Position numbers and translations under genes: made by a program. DNA of 64,000 nucleotides from contig JAWZYU010000017.1 in NCBI GenBank assembly GCA_038380435.1, positions 26,160,483 to 26,224,482 of the forward strand. The letters are read 5' to 3'. Shown one piece after another: positions 1 through 10,182 of the stretch; positions within the stretch are counted from its first letter, which is position 1; every line of letters begins with the position of its first letter. Source of the DNA: Ryuthela nishihirai. Taxonomy: Eukaryota; Arthropoda; Arachnida; Araneae; Heptathelidae. Under the pieces are notes generated by a model, which made no database searches, was not told where the DNA came from, and saw nothing but the letters and a program-made list of their open reading frames with translations.

Positions 1-416
1 ATAGAAACATTTTCATTTGGGAGATTTTTTTCCTTTTGTTTCTCTCTCTCTCACACATCTGAGGAAGAAAAAAAAAAGGGAGATTCATTTTGCATGAATG
101 TTTCTGATTTTCTTGTCTGCTCTGTGTTGCTACTTTTTTGTGCCACAGTTTGGTAGTCAGAGGAAGTGGCTGATACTTTTATGACGCCAAAAAGGGAGAT
201 CTTGTAGGTTACTCTCAAATAAATATATATTGTTTATTTTGAAAGCGTTACTGCTGCAGCCAGAGCATTTATAATCACTGCATTTATTAGTTGAGGTGTT
301 TGAAAGGGCAAAATAAGAATTATTGGATTTTTCATTCAAAGAAATTGAATGTCTTTTTTTTAATTCGTTGTCAGAAAAAAAAAGAGAGATCTCATGTTTT
401 TCCTTCGTTGTGTGCT
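1..416. other. No gene recognised; AT-rich intronic or flanking sequence
   Basis: Low-complexity T-rich and A-rich sequence with a short CT-repeat run near 43-54. The open frames here have no recognisable motif. I see no exon or transposon until the SINE tail begins at about 417. Confidence 0.5.
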
Positions 417-868
417 TTGGGTTGTTTTTACCTCTGAGCGGCACTTTTTTGCACACCATGGGCTAAATGGCCAGGTCTCATGGATTCCAAAGGCTCAAAG
501 AAGGTTGGGGAAGGGGACCCACTGGAACAGCTGTTGGGAGACAGATGGTAGCCTCCCGTCAAACCCATAAAGCGTGTTTTTTAACGTGCATAGGGTATGG
601 CTCTCCCGCACACGGGGTCACGGCTTAACGTCCCATCCGACGGACGGCGCCTTTCCAAGCCGCTACTGACCGTCTTTTCTACGGTCAGTAGGGGCTTGGA
701 AAGGAAATCAGCAAAGCCACTTCTACGGTCTACTGACCGTCCAAGCCCCTACTACCGTCCACGCCCCGTCCTGCCATCTATGACGGAAAGGTAGGACGGG
801 CTACTGACCGTACCCCGTCCTACCCCGTCCTGCCCACGGTCAGTAGGGTGTCCCCTACTGACCGTGGG
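417..868 (-). mobile_element. SINE-1 copy with scrambled 5' part
   Basis: The 3' end (seen as GGTTGTTTTTACCTCTGAGCGG in complement, i.e. the usual CCGCTCAGAGGTAAA tail) and the body are recognisable to about 660. Beyond that the normal order is lost. From 660 to 868 there is a patchwork of short direct and inverted pieces of the motif CTACTGACCGT and of CCCCGTCCTACC. No tRNA head is present. The patchwork runs straight into a single MITE-1 arm, so this is a chimeric locus. Confidence 0.8.
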
Positions 869-926
869 CAGTAGATTTTTTCTGTAATCAACCATAGTGT
901 TCGGATACTTTTTTGAGCGACTGTAC
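869..926 (+). mobile_element. MITE-1 single right arm
   Basis: The end of the palindromic Tc1/mariner-type MITE is seen here: CTGTAATCAACCATAGTG, then GTTCGGATACTTTTTTGAGC, then GACTGTA. Only one arm is present, joined directly to the rearranged SINE-1 at its left. It ends in TA, as in the intact copies. Confidence 0.8.
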
Positions 927-1639
927 TTATGCTAGAAATTTGAAATTTCGGTGGTGGAATGCGAAGGTCACGAAGTTTCCATTGCTAAAAATGAGTTGAC
1001 CCCTTAGACCCACAGGGTGTAGGAAAATACACCTTTTTAGTTTTTAGCAGATAATTGCATGTTTTTTTCGCGAAAACAAAAAAAAATCCAAATTAAATAT
1101 AGAATTGTATCTCAGCCCTATTGATATTAGGAAGAGCCACCATCAGTTGAAAAACACTGTCTTACCTGAAGTATCAAAACACAATTAATTCGTATGTAAA
1201 AATTCTGTTGTAGAAATTTTTGTTGCTATCAAAAAAGCACCGCCTTAATGGTTTTTTGATTGAAACAATTTGTTACATAACCACGAGACCCTATAATGAC
1301 CCTATAATGCACTGCGACTGTGATAATTCTGACTCCTGGTATGCTTCTGCGAATCGTGGGTTCTTATTCCACTCAGGACGAAAAATGTTTCAGCAAATTA
1401 TTTCAAGTGTTTCTTGTCAACAAACATTTGCTGTAATACTTAATAACGTACATTTAAGGTTTCATGTTTTTAGAATTTCCTCTCCTTTTTTTTGTCTAAA
1501 ACAAAATTCGCCACCCAAGGAGATGAGTATCCACAAAAAACAATTTATTGACATTAGAACTAAAATTATTTCCTCCTTTTCAATCTTCTATACCTGAGTT
1601 GGCCAACTCAAACTTAGCGTACAATGCCTAGAAAAAAAT
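927..1639. other. No gene recognised
   Basis: AT-rich sequence. The longest open frame (1220-1597 +) has no motif I recognise and an unstructured, tyrosine/serine/cysteine-mixed composition. I find no splice-bounded segment that extends the cyclase. Confidence 0.5.
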
Positions 1640-3150
1640 ATATATATTCTTAAAGAGATAAATCATCAGCATAATTTATATCAGACATTTTCGTAGCTCC
1701 AGACCATTTAAGTACAAAATCATTACCTTGCAGTGAATTTCGCATAACATAATCAATAACCAAGCTAAAGAGAAAAGGAGACAAAATGCACCCTTGTCGA
1801 ACACCAGAAGTAATGCTAAACCCAATTGCTACAAGCCGTACCAACTCTCACACACGACTCAGTGTTATTATAGAGAGCTTTCATTATGTTAACTAACTTG
1901 TCTGGTATGCCATATGATCTCACAATCAACCACAAATCATGACGATCAATTACACAATTACGACGTCATCAAATTATGACGATTATGACGATCAAAATAA
2001 TGACGACGAATATATAATCAAATTATGTCGATCAATTGTGGATACGATCCATAATTGTGGATCGTATCCACAATTGTGACGTGTCAGAGTCGAAAGCCTT
2101 TTTGAAATCAACAAAGCTAGCAACCAAAGGTTTCTGAAACTCTAAACATTTCTCAAGAATCTGCTTAAGTAAAACTATTTGATCCACACATCCCCTACCT
2201 CTTCTGAATCCACATTGCTCATCACGCAATTGACTGTCAACCAGATTCTTAATTCAATTAAGCATAATCATGCAAATAACTTTACCTGGAACAGAAAGTA
2301 GGCTGATACCCCTACAGTTATCACAAGAACTGCGATAACCTTTTTTGAAAATAGGGATAACAATAGCTCTGGTAAAATACTTAGGAACCATGCCTTTATC
2401 ATAAAAGATATTCAGAATTTCAGTCATCCAAGTGATAACCGAAACATTCCCAGCTCTAAGCATTTCGGTAGTAATTTCATCTACCCCTGGGGATTTATGT
2501 AGTTTAAGTTTAGAAACAGCCAAAATAACTTCAGATTGTGTTATAGGGCCAACATTAAAGTCACCAATGCATCTATTATCATTACAAACAATGGGAATAG
2601 AACTAACTGCATTGTTTAGAATATCACTGAAATGCTCAGCCCACCTAGCCATGACAGAATCCTCACCTTCTATAACCTTACCTTGTTTATCCTTCAATCC
2701 TTGTATGCCTGTCCGTTTTCTATCACACAAAACATTAACTCTCTGGTACAGCTCTTTGCTGTTGTGCTGTCTAACTGCTTTCTCGGCTTTGTCAGCCAAG
2801 CCATCAAGCCAAAGATTCTCATCAGTAGCTAACTGATCCATTACACGTTTATTAAGCTCTCTGTAATCCTTTCTGTTAGGACTAGTAGGGTATTGATTAA
2901 GGACATTCCTGTAGTTCTTTCTTTCTGAAATAAGCTCTAGTGCCTTATCACTCAAATAATTCTGCCTTCTCTGCTCCTTTTTTCCTAAAAGAGTACTGTT
3001 AATTTCCTAAAAGGCCTGTTTAAAACGGTCCCATTCTTCCTCAACTTCAGTAGTAAGCAAACCATGACTGTCATAATGACTAAGTAACCTATCATGGTAA
3101 GCTTTGGCTATAACTGAATCTTTCAGAGCTTCAGAATTAAATTTTAGCTT
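1640..3150 (-). pseudogene. RTE-like non-LTR retrotransposon fragment (reverse transcriptase), broken
   Basis: On the - strand, 2955-2254 encodes the linker and N-terminal fingers of an RTE-type reverse transcriptase (KALELISERKNYRNVLNQYP, then the palm entry with AIVIPIFKKG and RGISLLSVPGK). 2229-2080 encodes DEQCGFRRGRGCVDQI and the first catalytic block FVDFKKAFDS. 1844-1650 encodes SGVRQGCILSPFLFSLVIDY and the second catalytic block YADD. The segments are separated by stops, frameshifts and a roughly 130-bp slippage-like insert at 1945-2085. The coding part continues upstream to about 3150 in a degraded state; the endonuclease domain and the C-terminus are absent. Clade assignment is inferred from wording. 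The copy is dead. Confidence 0.88.
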
Positions 3151-3849
3151 TTTAAAAATGTGCAAAATAAATATTTACATAATATATATTTTGGATTTCG
3201 TAATGCATAATCTGACAATTTAGAATGAGCTATTTGTATAACTTTCTTCCTAAAATATTGATTCATTTGTTTTCAAGCAGGCATAAGCAAAATTTGCATT
3301 AAAAAGCTTACATAGTTTCAACTAAATTATTTTGAATTCGATTCATTTTATCCCTCTCTATCGCAGAAAAAAAATATAAGAGCAGCAGAGTAACAGGAAT
3401 AATTAAAAAAAATAGTGATAACATTGAAAATATTTCTAGTTTGAAAAGTTAAATAGATTGCATTTATCGAGAGCAATCGCAAGTCGGAAGAAAGAAATGA
3501 CGTCATCCACGGCTCTGGTGGCTTTATGTTAACGAAGTTAACGACCAAGCTAAGCCTTTGAGACAACGAGCTCAGGCTTATAAGAATAAAGAAAGGGAAC
3601 TTTATAGGAAAACGAAGCTGATTGTTCACGGTCTGTTATTATTTATATTTATTATTCTCTCTCTAGGGTTAATGTTCTCATGTAAGAATGAAATCAAAGC
3701 GTGTAAATATTTGCAATTTCAAAATGCGGGAAAATATTCCAAAAGATGGCACACATTGTGTCATGCATTAGTTCTGAGTCAGTGATCAGTTAAACCTGAC
3801 TTTGGTATTATCAGAACATGTCCTTGTACATACTGATGGTTTTGGAAAG
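3151..3849. other. No gene recognised
   Basis: AT-rich sequence. Short open frames on both strands show no family motif. I see no transposon end or array. Confidence 0.45.
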
Positions 3850-4213
3850 GGTTGGGTTGGGTTGTTTTACCTCTGAGCGGCACTTTTTTGCACACCATGG
3901 ACTAAATGGCCAGGCCACAAGGACCCCGAAGGCTCAGAGAAGGTTGGGGGAGGGGACCCACTGGAACAGCTGTTGGGAGACAGATGGTAGTCTCCGTCAA
4001 GGCCATCCAGCGTGTTCTTTAACGAGCACAGGGTATGGCTCTCCCGCACACGGGGCCACGGCTTAACGTCCCATCCGACGGACGGCGGCCTTTCCAAGCC
4101 CATCGGTGTCCCCTACTGACCGTGGGCAGGGCGGGGAAATTTTGCGGAGATAAATCTCAACGCTGACCCAACTTGGACTCGAACCTGGGAACTACAGATT
4201 ACGAGCCTGCCGT
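3850..4213 (-). mobile_element. SINE-1 copy, head nearly complete
   Basis: The tail GGGTTGGGTTG starts at 3850, the body is intact, and the B-box complement GACTCGAACC lies at about 4176-4186. The copy stops inside the anticodon region, where it meets an inverted SINE-1 fragment head to head. Confidence 0.88.
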
Positions 4214-4465
4214 TTTGGAAAGGCCGCCGTCCGTCGGATGGGACGTTAAGCCGTGGCCGTATGTACAAGAGAGCCATTTACTGTGCACGTTAAAGAAAAC
4301 GTTGGATGGCCTTGATGGGAGGTTTCCATCTTCCTCCTAACAGATGTCCATTGATTTCCCTTCTCTCAGACTTTTTTGAGCCCTTGGGGTCATTGTGACT
4401 TGGTTATTAGCCCATTGTCTGCAAAAAAAAAAGTATCGCTCAGAGGTAAAACAACGCAACAACCT
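4214..4465 (+). mobile_element. SINE-1 partial copy, inverted against its neighbour
   Basis: Body and tail only, beginning at GGAAAGGCCGCCGTCCG and ending CAGAGGTAAAACAACGCAAC. It is more diverged than its neighbour (ATGTCCATTGATTTCCC replaces the usual CTGTTCCAGTGGGTCCC). The tRNA head is missing. Confidence 0.8.
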
Positions 4466-4789
4466 TGTGTGCAAAAGCTAGAAGTAGATTCTAGGACTCT
4501 TGTTGTCCTAAGTATTGAAAACAGATTATGAAAATAATAAAATTTAAACAACAGTAAAACGTTATGAACGTTAACACATGCTAAAAGATTATTCAAAATG
4601 AAACAATGTAAAAGTTTATAAATATAAAAGGTTAAAGTTCAAATTCATGGAAGTTATGGATCTACAAAGTTTTCATCAAGAAAACTTAGTAAAAGATTAT
4701 GTAAGTGAAAAAAGATAAAACATAATTAAATATCATGAAAAGTTAAAGGAAAAATTATAAACGATAAAAAAATATCGATGCTAATCCTT

Positions 4790-5010
4790 CCTAATCTCAG
4801 TGCCGTGCTTTATTTTTTATTTCACTAGAGATTTATTTCCAATCTGAGTTCCTTTCTAATAACAGTGGAGATTTATTTCTAATCTCATGTCCTTTCTAAT
4901 AATAGTGGAGATTTATTTCTAATTTCAGTTCCTTTCTAATCACAGCTGAGATTTTTTTAAATCTCAGTTTTTTTAATAACAGCGGTGATTTATTTCGAAT
5001 CACAGTTCCA
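4790..5010. repeat. Minisatellite, about 42-bp unit, five degenerate copies
   Basis: The phrase GAGATTTATTTCTAATCTCA followed by GTTCCTTTCTAATAACAGTG recurs at about 4828, 4866, 4906 and 4947, with a decayed copy at each edge. Within each unit GAGATTT and AATCTC are inverted, so each could form a small hairpin. Confidence 0.75.
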
Positions 5011-5061
5011 TTTTTTAGTGGCACTGATGGAGCCACTGAAGTAGCTTTTATTCCTTTAATA

Positions 5062-5483
5062 CAGTGTCTCGCAAACTGTGTGCCGCGAGAGATTTTCAAA
5101 TTGACACTAGATATTCCAAAGATTTCATTTTGACTTGACTTGTGTTATCGACGTGCTTTAATAAAAATCTTTCAGATTTTATCAACTGGGATCTTGTAAG
5201 TATATATATCCAGATTTTTCCAAATTTTGGTATTAATTTTTGATTATTTCAAGCCATAGAATGGACAAATATTTAAAACAAACACCGAGTTATGATTAAT
5301 TATATTTATTATTATATTTATTTTAAATAATATGCATTTAACGAAACTTCAATTTTCCTCTTTTTACGTAACCATCAAAAATTCTTTTTTAGGTGTGCCG
5401 CGGAAAAAAAATTAGATTCAGTGTGCCGCGGAAAAAAATTAGATTCAGTGTGCCGCAGAGTAAAAAAAGTTTGCGAGACACTG
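5062..5483. mobile_element. hAT-like non-autonomous element, 422 bp, exact 8-bp TSD
   Basis: The termini CAGTGTCTCGCAAACT (5062) and AGTTTGCGAGACACTG (ending 5483) are inverted repeats. They are flanked by the identical 8-mer CTTTAATA at 5054-5061 and 5484-5491. The inside is non-coding and AT-rich. Near the right end the phrase GTGTGCCGCGGAAAAAAATT is repeated three times (5391-5460). The 8-bp TSD and the CA...TG ends fit hAT. The element ends 92 bp before adenylyl cyclase exon a. Confidence 0.88.
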
Positions 5484-5575
5484 CTTTAATACATGGTTGT
5501 TACAACAGCTTTCTATTAAGTATGCACTTAAAAATGCCTCACAAATTTCTAATCTCCTTTCTCTCTGTGAAACAG

Positions 5576-5694
5576 GAGCGTCTTTTGTTGTCTGTCCTCC
5601 CTCAGCATGTGGCAGCTGAGATTCGACAAGATCTGGGAGCTGTCGTCACAGGTCAATTCAAAAAGATCTACATGAGTCGGCATGAGAATGTCAG
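5576..5694 (+). CDS. Ac78C-like: Adenylyl cyclase exon a (entry to the C1a domain)
   Basis: This exon encodes about 40 residues, ERLLLSVLPQHVAAEIRQDL through FKKIYMSRHENV. That is the conserved segment linking the first membrane block to the C1a cyclase domain of animal transmembrane adenylyl cyclases, which make cAMP from ATP at the plasma membrane. The start is set by the acceptor CTTTCTCTCTGTGAAACAG (AG at 5574-5575). The end is set by the donor GTACGT at 5695. It starts in phase 0 and ends with two bases of a codon (AG), which exon b completes to Ser, giving [14 protein letters not shown]. The class is certain. The Ac78C subtype is my recollection of the family wording and is less certain; a type 8 or type 1 cyclase is the alternative. 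Confidence 0.93.
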
Positions 5695-5700
5695 GTACGT

Positions 5701-5883
5701 TTAGCTGTTGCATATTCTCTTTAACTCAAGTATTAGTGCTATAAAATAATGATTTTATTGTCCCTAATTCTGAACTGCTGACTGTAGCAAAACTATGCTA
5801 AGGCATGAATAGTGACATGTCGAACCGGATCTTGGTAGTTGTGTTAGCATCACAAAGAGAAAAAGTAACATAATTGTTGTGCT
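5701..5883. other. Intron sequence without recognised features
   Basis: AT-rich intron just after exon a, before a 5'-truncated SINE. I see no other element. Confidence 0.5.
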
Positions 5884-5898
5884 ACTGTATTAACTGTT

Positions 5899-6185
5899 TT
5901 CCCCGCCCTGCCTACGGTCAGTAGGGGACACCGATGAGCTTGGAAATACCGCCGTCCGTCGGATGGGACGTTAAGTCGTGGGGCAGTGTGCGGGAGAGCC
6001 ATACCCTTGTGCACGTTAAAGAACATCTGGATTGCCTTGACGGGAGGCTACCATCTGTCTCCAAACAGCTGTTCCAGTGGGTCCCCTTCCCCAACCTTCT
6101 CTGAGCCTTCGGGGTCCATGTGACCTGGCCATTTAGCCCATGCTGTGTAAAAAAGTGCCGCTCAGAGGTAAAACAACCCAACCCA
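5899..6185 (+). mobile_element. SINE-1, 5'-truncated, with 15-bp TSD
   Basis: The copy begins within the body at TCCCCGCCCTGCC, lacks the whole tRNA head, and ends in the AACCCAACCCA tail. The flanks 5884-5898 and 6186-6200 match at 14 of 15 positions (ACTGTATTAACTGTT and ACTGTATTAATTGTT). A TSD around a 5'-truncated copy is the signature of target-primed reverse transcription. Confidence 0.9.
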
Positions 6186-6200
6186 ACTGTATTAATTGTT

Positions 6201-6817
6201 GTGACAGGAAATATTTGTTCCACAATTTCGAGATTCATAATTCGTATCAGAATTTTGTTTCCCAGAACATAAACTGTGCCTAGATTTCGAAAATTCATAT
6301 ATATCGTGTCAAGATTTCGCTAATGTTATTAATTCCTGTTAAATTCAGCTGTTCACAATTTGCGTCAAACTTTGACAATATAGTAATCAATTTGGCGGAA
6401 CAGTAGATAATTTGTGACAAAATTCTTCGGTTCAGTACAAAATATTTTGTCAAAATCAAGGCTGTCCAGTACATAAATCGTATTAAGATTTCGAGGATGA
6501 ACTACATCAAGATGTGGCAATCAGTTTATAAATCACGTCAAAATTTAGCGAACTGCTGGATGTTTAATAAATCCATTTGGAGGACCAGTATGCAATTTTT
6601 TCAAAATTTTCTAGATTAATAAATAACTCACTTTAGAATTTGATGAGCCATTATACACACAATTCATAGCGATGTGCTAAGAATTATGTGTGGACTCCCC
6701 CTCTGGCTGCTAGTGTGCAAATCTTTGTTTGGGAATTAAAATACAATAAATGTAAAATTATTGTGAAACAGTATATATTTCCAACGTACATTTGTCAAAC
6801 CAGTATTCAATTACTAC
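6201..6817. other. No gene recognised; degenerate short-repeat intron
   Basis: The phrases AATTTCG, ATTCATAA and GTCAAAATTT recur loosely from 6190 to 6640, suggesting an old decayed tandem repeat. I could not fix a unit length. Confidence 0.4.
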
Positions 6818-8466
6818 TTAAATGCTTATAGCTGGGAATGTTTCGGTTACCACTTGGATGACTGAAATTTTGAATATCTTTTATGATAAAGGCATGGTTC
6901 CTAAGGATTTTACCAGAGCTATTGTTATCCCTATTTTTAAAAAAGGTGATCGCAGTTCTTCTGATACCTATAGGGGTATCAGCCTACTCTCTGTTCCAGG
7001 TAAAGTTCTTTCCATGATTGTGCTTAATAGAATTAAGAATCTGGTTGACAGTCAATTGCGTGATGAGCAATGTGGATTCAGAAGTGGTAGGGGATGTGTG
7101 GATCAGATATTTTCACTTAGGCAGATTCTTGAGAAATGTTTAGAGTTTCAGAAACCTTTGGTTGCTAGCTTTGTTGATTTCAAAAGGCTTTCGACTCTGT
7201 TGATCGTCATAATTTGTGGTTGATTGTGAGATCATATGGTATGCAAGGCAAGTTAGTTAACATAATGAAAGCTCTATATAATACCACTGAGTCGTGTGTG
7301 AGAGTTTGTAAGGCTTGTAAAAATTGGTTTCGAATTGCTTCTAGTGTTCGACAAGAGTGTATTTTGTCTCCTTTTCTCTTTGGTCATTGATTATGTTATG
7401 CGAACTCACTTCAAGGGAAATATTTTGTCGTTAAATTGTCTGGAGATCTGAAAATTTCTGATTTAGACTATGCTGATGATTTAGCCGTTTTGACAAATGA
7501 TGTTGATGAGATGAACTCTTTCATTCGAGCTGTTGATGAGACTGGTAGTAGAGTAGGTTTGGTTATAAACAGAGAGAAAACTAAAGTGATGAAAATTGGT
7601 CAGGCAGGCTGTGATTCAGTTCATCTGAATGGTTGCAGTCTTGAGCAGGTGTCACAGTTTAATTATCTTGGGTGCTATGTAACAGATAATGGTGATGTGC
7701 GGCATGAGATTAACAGATGAATAGGGATTGCTGTCGGGATTTTCAAGAACCTATGGAGAGTGTGGAGAAATAGGCGTATACACCTAAAGACTAAAATTAG
7801 ACTGTATAATTGAAGAGATTTTTTTCGACGTATTTATTCATATATTAAAGAAGATATCACTCTGAATTTAACGTCGATCAATTTTACAGGAAAATTTGTG
7901 TTGAGCCGGGTGGGAATGTATTCCACCAGGCTCAAGATAAAGTTTCCTCTAAAATTGATCGACTTTAAATTCAGAGTGATATATTCCTTAGACTGTATAA
8001 TAGTTTAATTCCTTCTAGGGCTAGCTATGGTAGTGAAACTTGGGCGCTTTGTAAACAAGATGGCAGGAAACTTGATGATTTTGATTCTAGATGCTTACGA
8101 AGTATTTTGGGCATTACGTTATTCAGCTTTGTAAGTAATGATGATGTTAGGCAAATGAGTCGGCAACATCTTTTAAGCAGCATATTGTGTAGAGGCAGAC
8201 TCCATTGGTTTGGCCATGTTGCTCGTAATGTAACTATAAATTAGTGAATAAGGTTGTAAACAGTGTGCCTAAAGGCCTCAGAAAGGAGGGGAGACCTAGG
8301 ATGCGATGGGCAGACAATGTCAAACAGGACATTATTAGAATTGGTGTGCAGTGACCGGTGCAGCATATGTGGCTCAGGACAGATATGCTTGGAGAACTAA
8401 ATTGCACGGTCTGGTTGGACTTCCGTAGCCCATGGTTTCTTGATGATGATGTATATAATGTCTTCA
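6818..8466 (+). pseudogene. RTE-like reverse transcriptase to 3' end, broken copy
   Basis: 5'-truncated copy starting within the reverse transcriptase at the equivalent of MLRAGNVSV. 6822-7223 encodes the palm entry AIVIPIFKKGDRSS, GFRSGRGCVDQI and FVDF, then a frameshift removes the KAFDS continuation. 7436-7720 encodes DLDYADDLAVL and INREKTKVMKIGQ. 8040-8460 encodes the C-terminal tail typical of RTE/CR1-type elements (LHWFGHVARN, then GRPRMRWADNVKQDI) across further stops. It ends in a GATGATGATG-type repeat and is interrupted at 7811-7987 by a foldback insertion. Both catalytic blocks are recognisable, but the frame is lost several times. Confidence 0.88.
7811..7987. mobile_element. 177-bp foldback insertion with 14-bp TSD inside the RTE copy
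   Basis: The RTE sequence is interrupted between two copies of TTAGACTGTATAAT (7797-7810 and 7988-8001). Most of the insert is one hairpin: TATCACTCTGAATTTAA at about 7853 pairs with TTAAATTCAGAGTGATA at about 7967-7983, and the arms continue to a centre near 7918. The first 40 bp are outside the hairpin. I do not recognise the family. Confidence 0.85.
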
Positions 8467-8509
8467 AAATTTAGTGAAAAAAAAGAATATTTTAGCAATT
8501 AATGATTTA

Positions 8510-8702
8510 GATACTTCAAATAGGCATAGCTCCCAAGATAATTAAACTGTGACACCTGCTCAAGACTGCAACCATTCAGATGAACTGAATCATAGCCTGC
8601 CTGACCAATTTTCATCACTTTAGTTTTCTCTCTGTTTATAATGAAACCTACTCTACTACCAGTCTCATCAACAGCTCGAATGAAAGAGTTCATCTCATCA
8701 AT
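8510..8702 (-). pseudogene. RTE-like reverse transcriptase fragment
   Basis: The - strand encodes MNSFIRAVDETGSRVGFIIN, then the rest of the motif up to VSQFNYLG, closely matching 7510-7675 of the + copy nearby. Only the segment after YADD is present. It is not collinear with the fragment at 9043-9915, so it is a separate piece. Confidence 0.85.
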
Positions 8703-9042
8703 ATTAGAAATCGAGAAGGAATTTGGGCAATAAACACTGTTGTTGCAATTATCTGCAGCTGTTACATATTTTGTACCAAAACAATCTATGCAAATAATTG
8801 CAATAAATGCCTTAGATTGATGTAAGACTGTATCCAGTTACAAAGCAATTAGTGAACTTCATTTGCAATATTTTTGTAATATAGCCTCAATCATTCAAGA
8901 CTCTTGAAACTGTGCATCTGAATTAAAAAAAGGAATCGGCAATTTATTTTTCCCTATTGTCTTGTGCGGATCGTTTTACTGTTTACCAGCACCATTTTTC
9001 TCCATAATTACATACATGCTAATTCTTTCCTGCAACCATGTG
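8703..9042. other. No gene recognised
   Basis: AT-rich spacer between two RTE fragments. No motif, terminal repeat or array seen. Confidence 0.4.
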
Positions 9043-9915
9043 CTACGGAGGTCCAACCAGAATGTGCAATTTATTTCTCCAAGCACGTGTGTTCTGAGCT
9101 ATAGCTACTGCAACTGGTCCACTGTAAGCCAATTCTATCAAGGTCTTGTTTAATATTGTCTGACCACCCTCATCCTAGGTCTCTCCCTTTTCCTGAGGCC
9201 TTTAGGCACATTGGTTCATAACCCTATTCGGCAATCTACAGCTATACATAAGCGCAACATGACCAAACTAAAGCAGTCTATCTTTGCAAAATATGTTGCT
9301 CAAAGGACGTTACTGACTCCTTTTTCGAACCTCATCATTACTTACAAAGTCAAATCAAAACACGGGGGCGGGGGTGGCTCAGTCGGTAGCGCGCCAGGCT
9401 CGTAATCTGTAGTTCCCAGATTCGAGTCCCAGCTGGGTCAGCGTTGAGATTTATTTCCGCAAAATTTCCCCGCCCTGCCCACGGTCAGTAGGGGACACCG
9501 ATGGGCTTGAAAAGGCCACCATCCGTCGGATGGGACGTTAAGCCGTGGCCCCGTGTGCGGGAGAGCCATACCCTGTGCACGTTAAAGAACACGCTGGATG
9601 GCCTTGACGGGAGGCTACCATCTGTCTCCCAACAGCTGTTCCAGTGGGTCCCCTCCCCCAACCTTCTCTGAGCCTTCGGGGTCCTTGTGGCCTGGCCATT
9701 TAGCCCATGGTGTGCAAAAAAGTGCCGCTCAGAGGTAAAACAATCCAAACAAAACAATCAAATCAAAACTGCGGAAGCATTTAGAATCAAAGGCATCACG
9801 TTTCCTGTTATCCTGCTTACAAAGGGTCTCGCTACAATAAATTACCTTAGAAAGAACCAAACTACAGTATTATAGAGCCTATATTTAGTCTGTTTACGCC
9901 TATTTACGTATTGGC
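9043..9915 (-). pseudogene. RTE-like 3' region, split by a SINE
   Basis: The reverse complement matches the 3' third of the + copy at about 7770-8460 (for example TTGCACATTCTGGTTGGACC near 9050-9070, and the GGCGTAAACAGACTAAA zone near 9895). Homology continues on both sides of the SINE-1 at 9362-9757, so the SINE jumped into an existing RTE copy. All frames are broken. Confidence 0.8.
9362..9757 (+). mobile_element. SINE-1 full-length reference copy, 396 bp, exact 12-bp TSD
   Basis: TCAAATCAAAAC flanks both ends (9350-9361 and 9758-9769). Order: a tRNA-like head with A box TGGCTCAGTCGG (about 9374) and B-box region near 9419 (here GATTCGAGTCC); a junction GGGTCAGCGTTGAGATTTAT; a long body including GTGCACGTTAAAGAACACGC, a purine/pyrimidine segment CCCCTCCCCCAACC, and GCCATTTAGCCCATGGTGTG; then the 3' end GTGCCGCTCAGAGGTAAAAC and short A/C-rich repeats. 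It is non-coding and would be transcribed by RNA polymerase III from the internal promoter. The head loop CTCGTAA resembles a Met- or Thr-type tRNA, but this is not firm. Confidence 0.93.
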
Positions 9916-10182
9916 GTCCTTATCATCAAGAGGAATAACAGATTTTCTGCTTCAGTCAATATTGGATGTTAAATCTTAATTAATTGACTAGTAGCCAAGA
10001 TCAAACAAGAATTTAAAGAAACAGATGAAATTCAGTGGTTTCGTGTGAGAGGAGAATTGCCCAGTTGACAACAACTGTTCAGATACTGCACTGTCTCAGT
10101 CTCTCTTCTGCACTTCTTATAGTCTCACCAAAGAGATAAATATTTCAATGCTAAAAGTACATCGTTTCCTCCCTTTTTTACA

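Noticed and set aside
9362..9440. tRNA gene (A box, B box, cloverleaf-like head)
   Set aside because: The acceptor stem does not close, the anticodon stem is imperfect in most copies, and the sequence continues into the SINE body; about twenty copies have the same head.
9485..9757. Recurring open frame beginning [20 protein letters not shown] at about 20 places
   Set aside because: This is the reverse-strand reading of the SINE-1 tail and body. It is open by chance and broken differently in every copy, with no start context or conservation at codon level.
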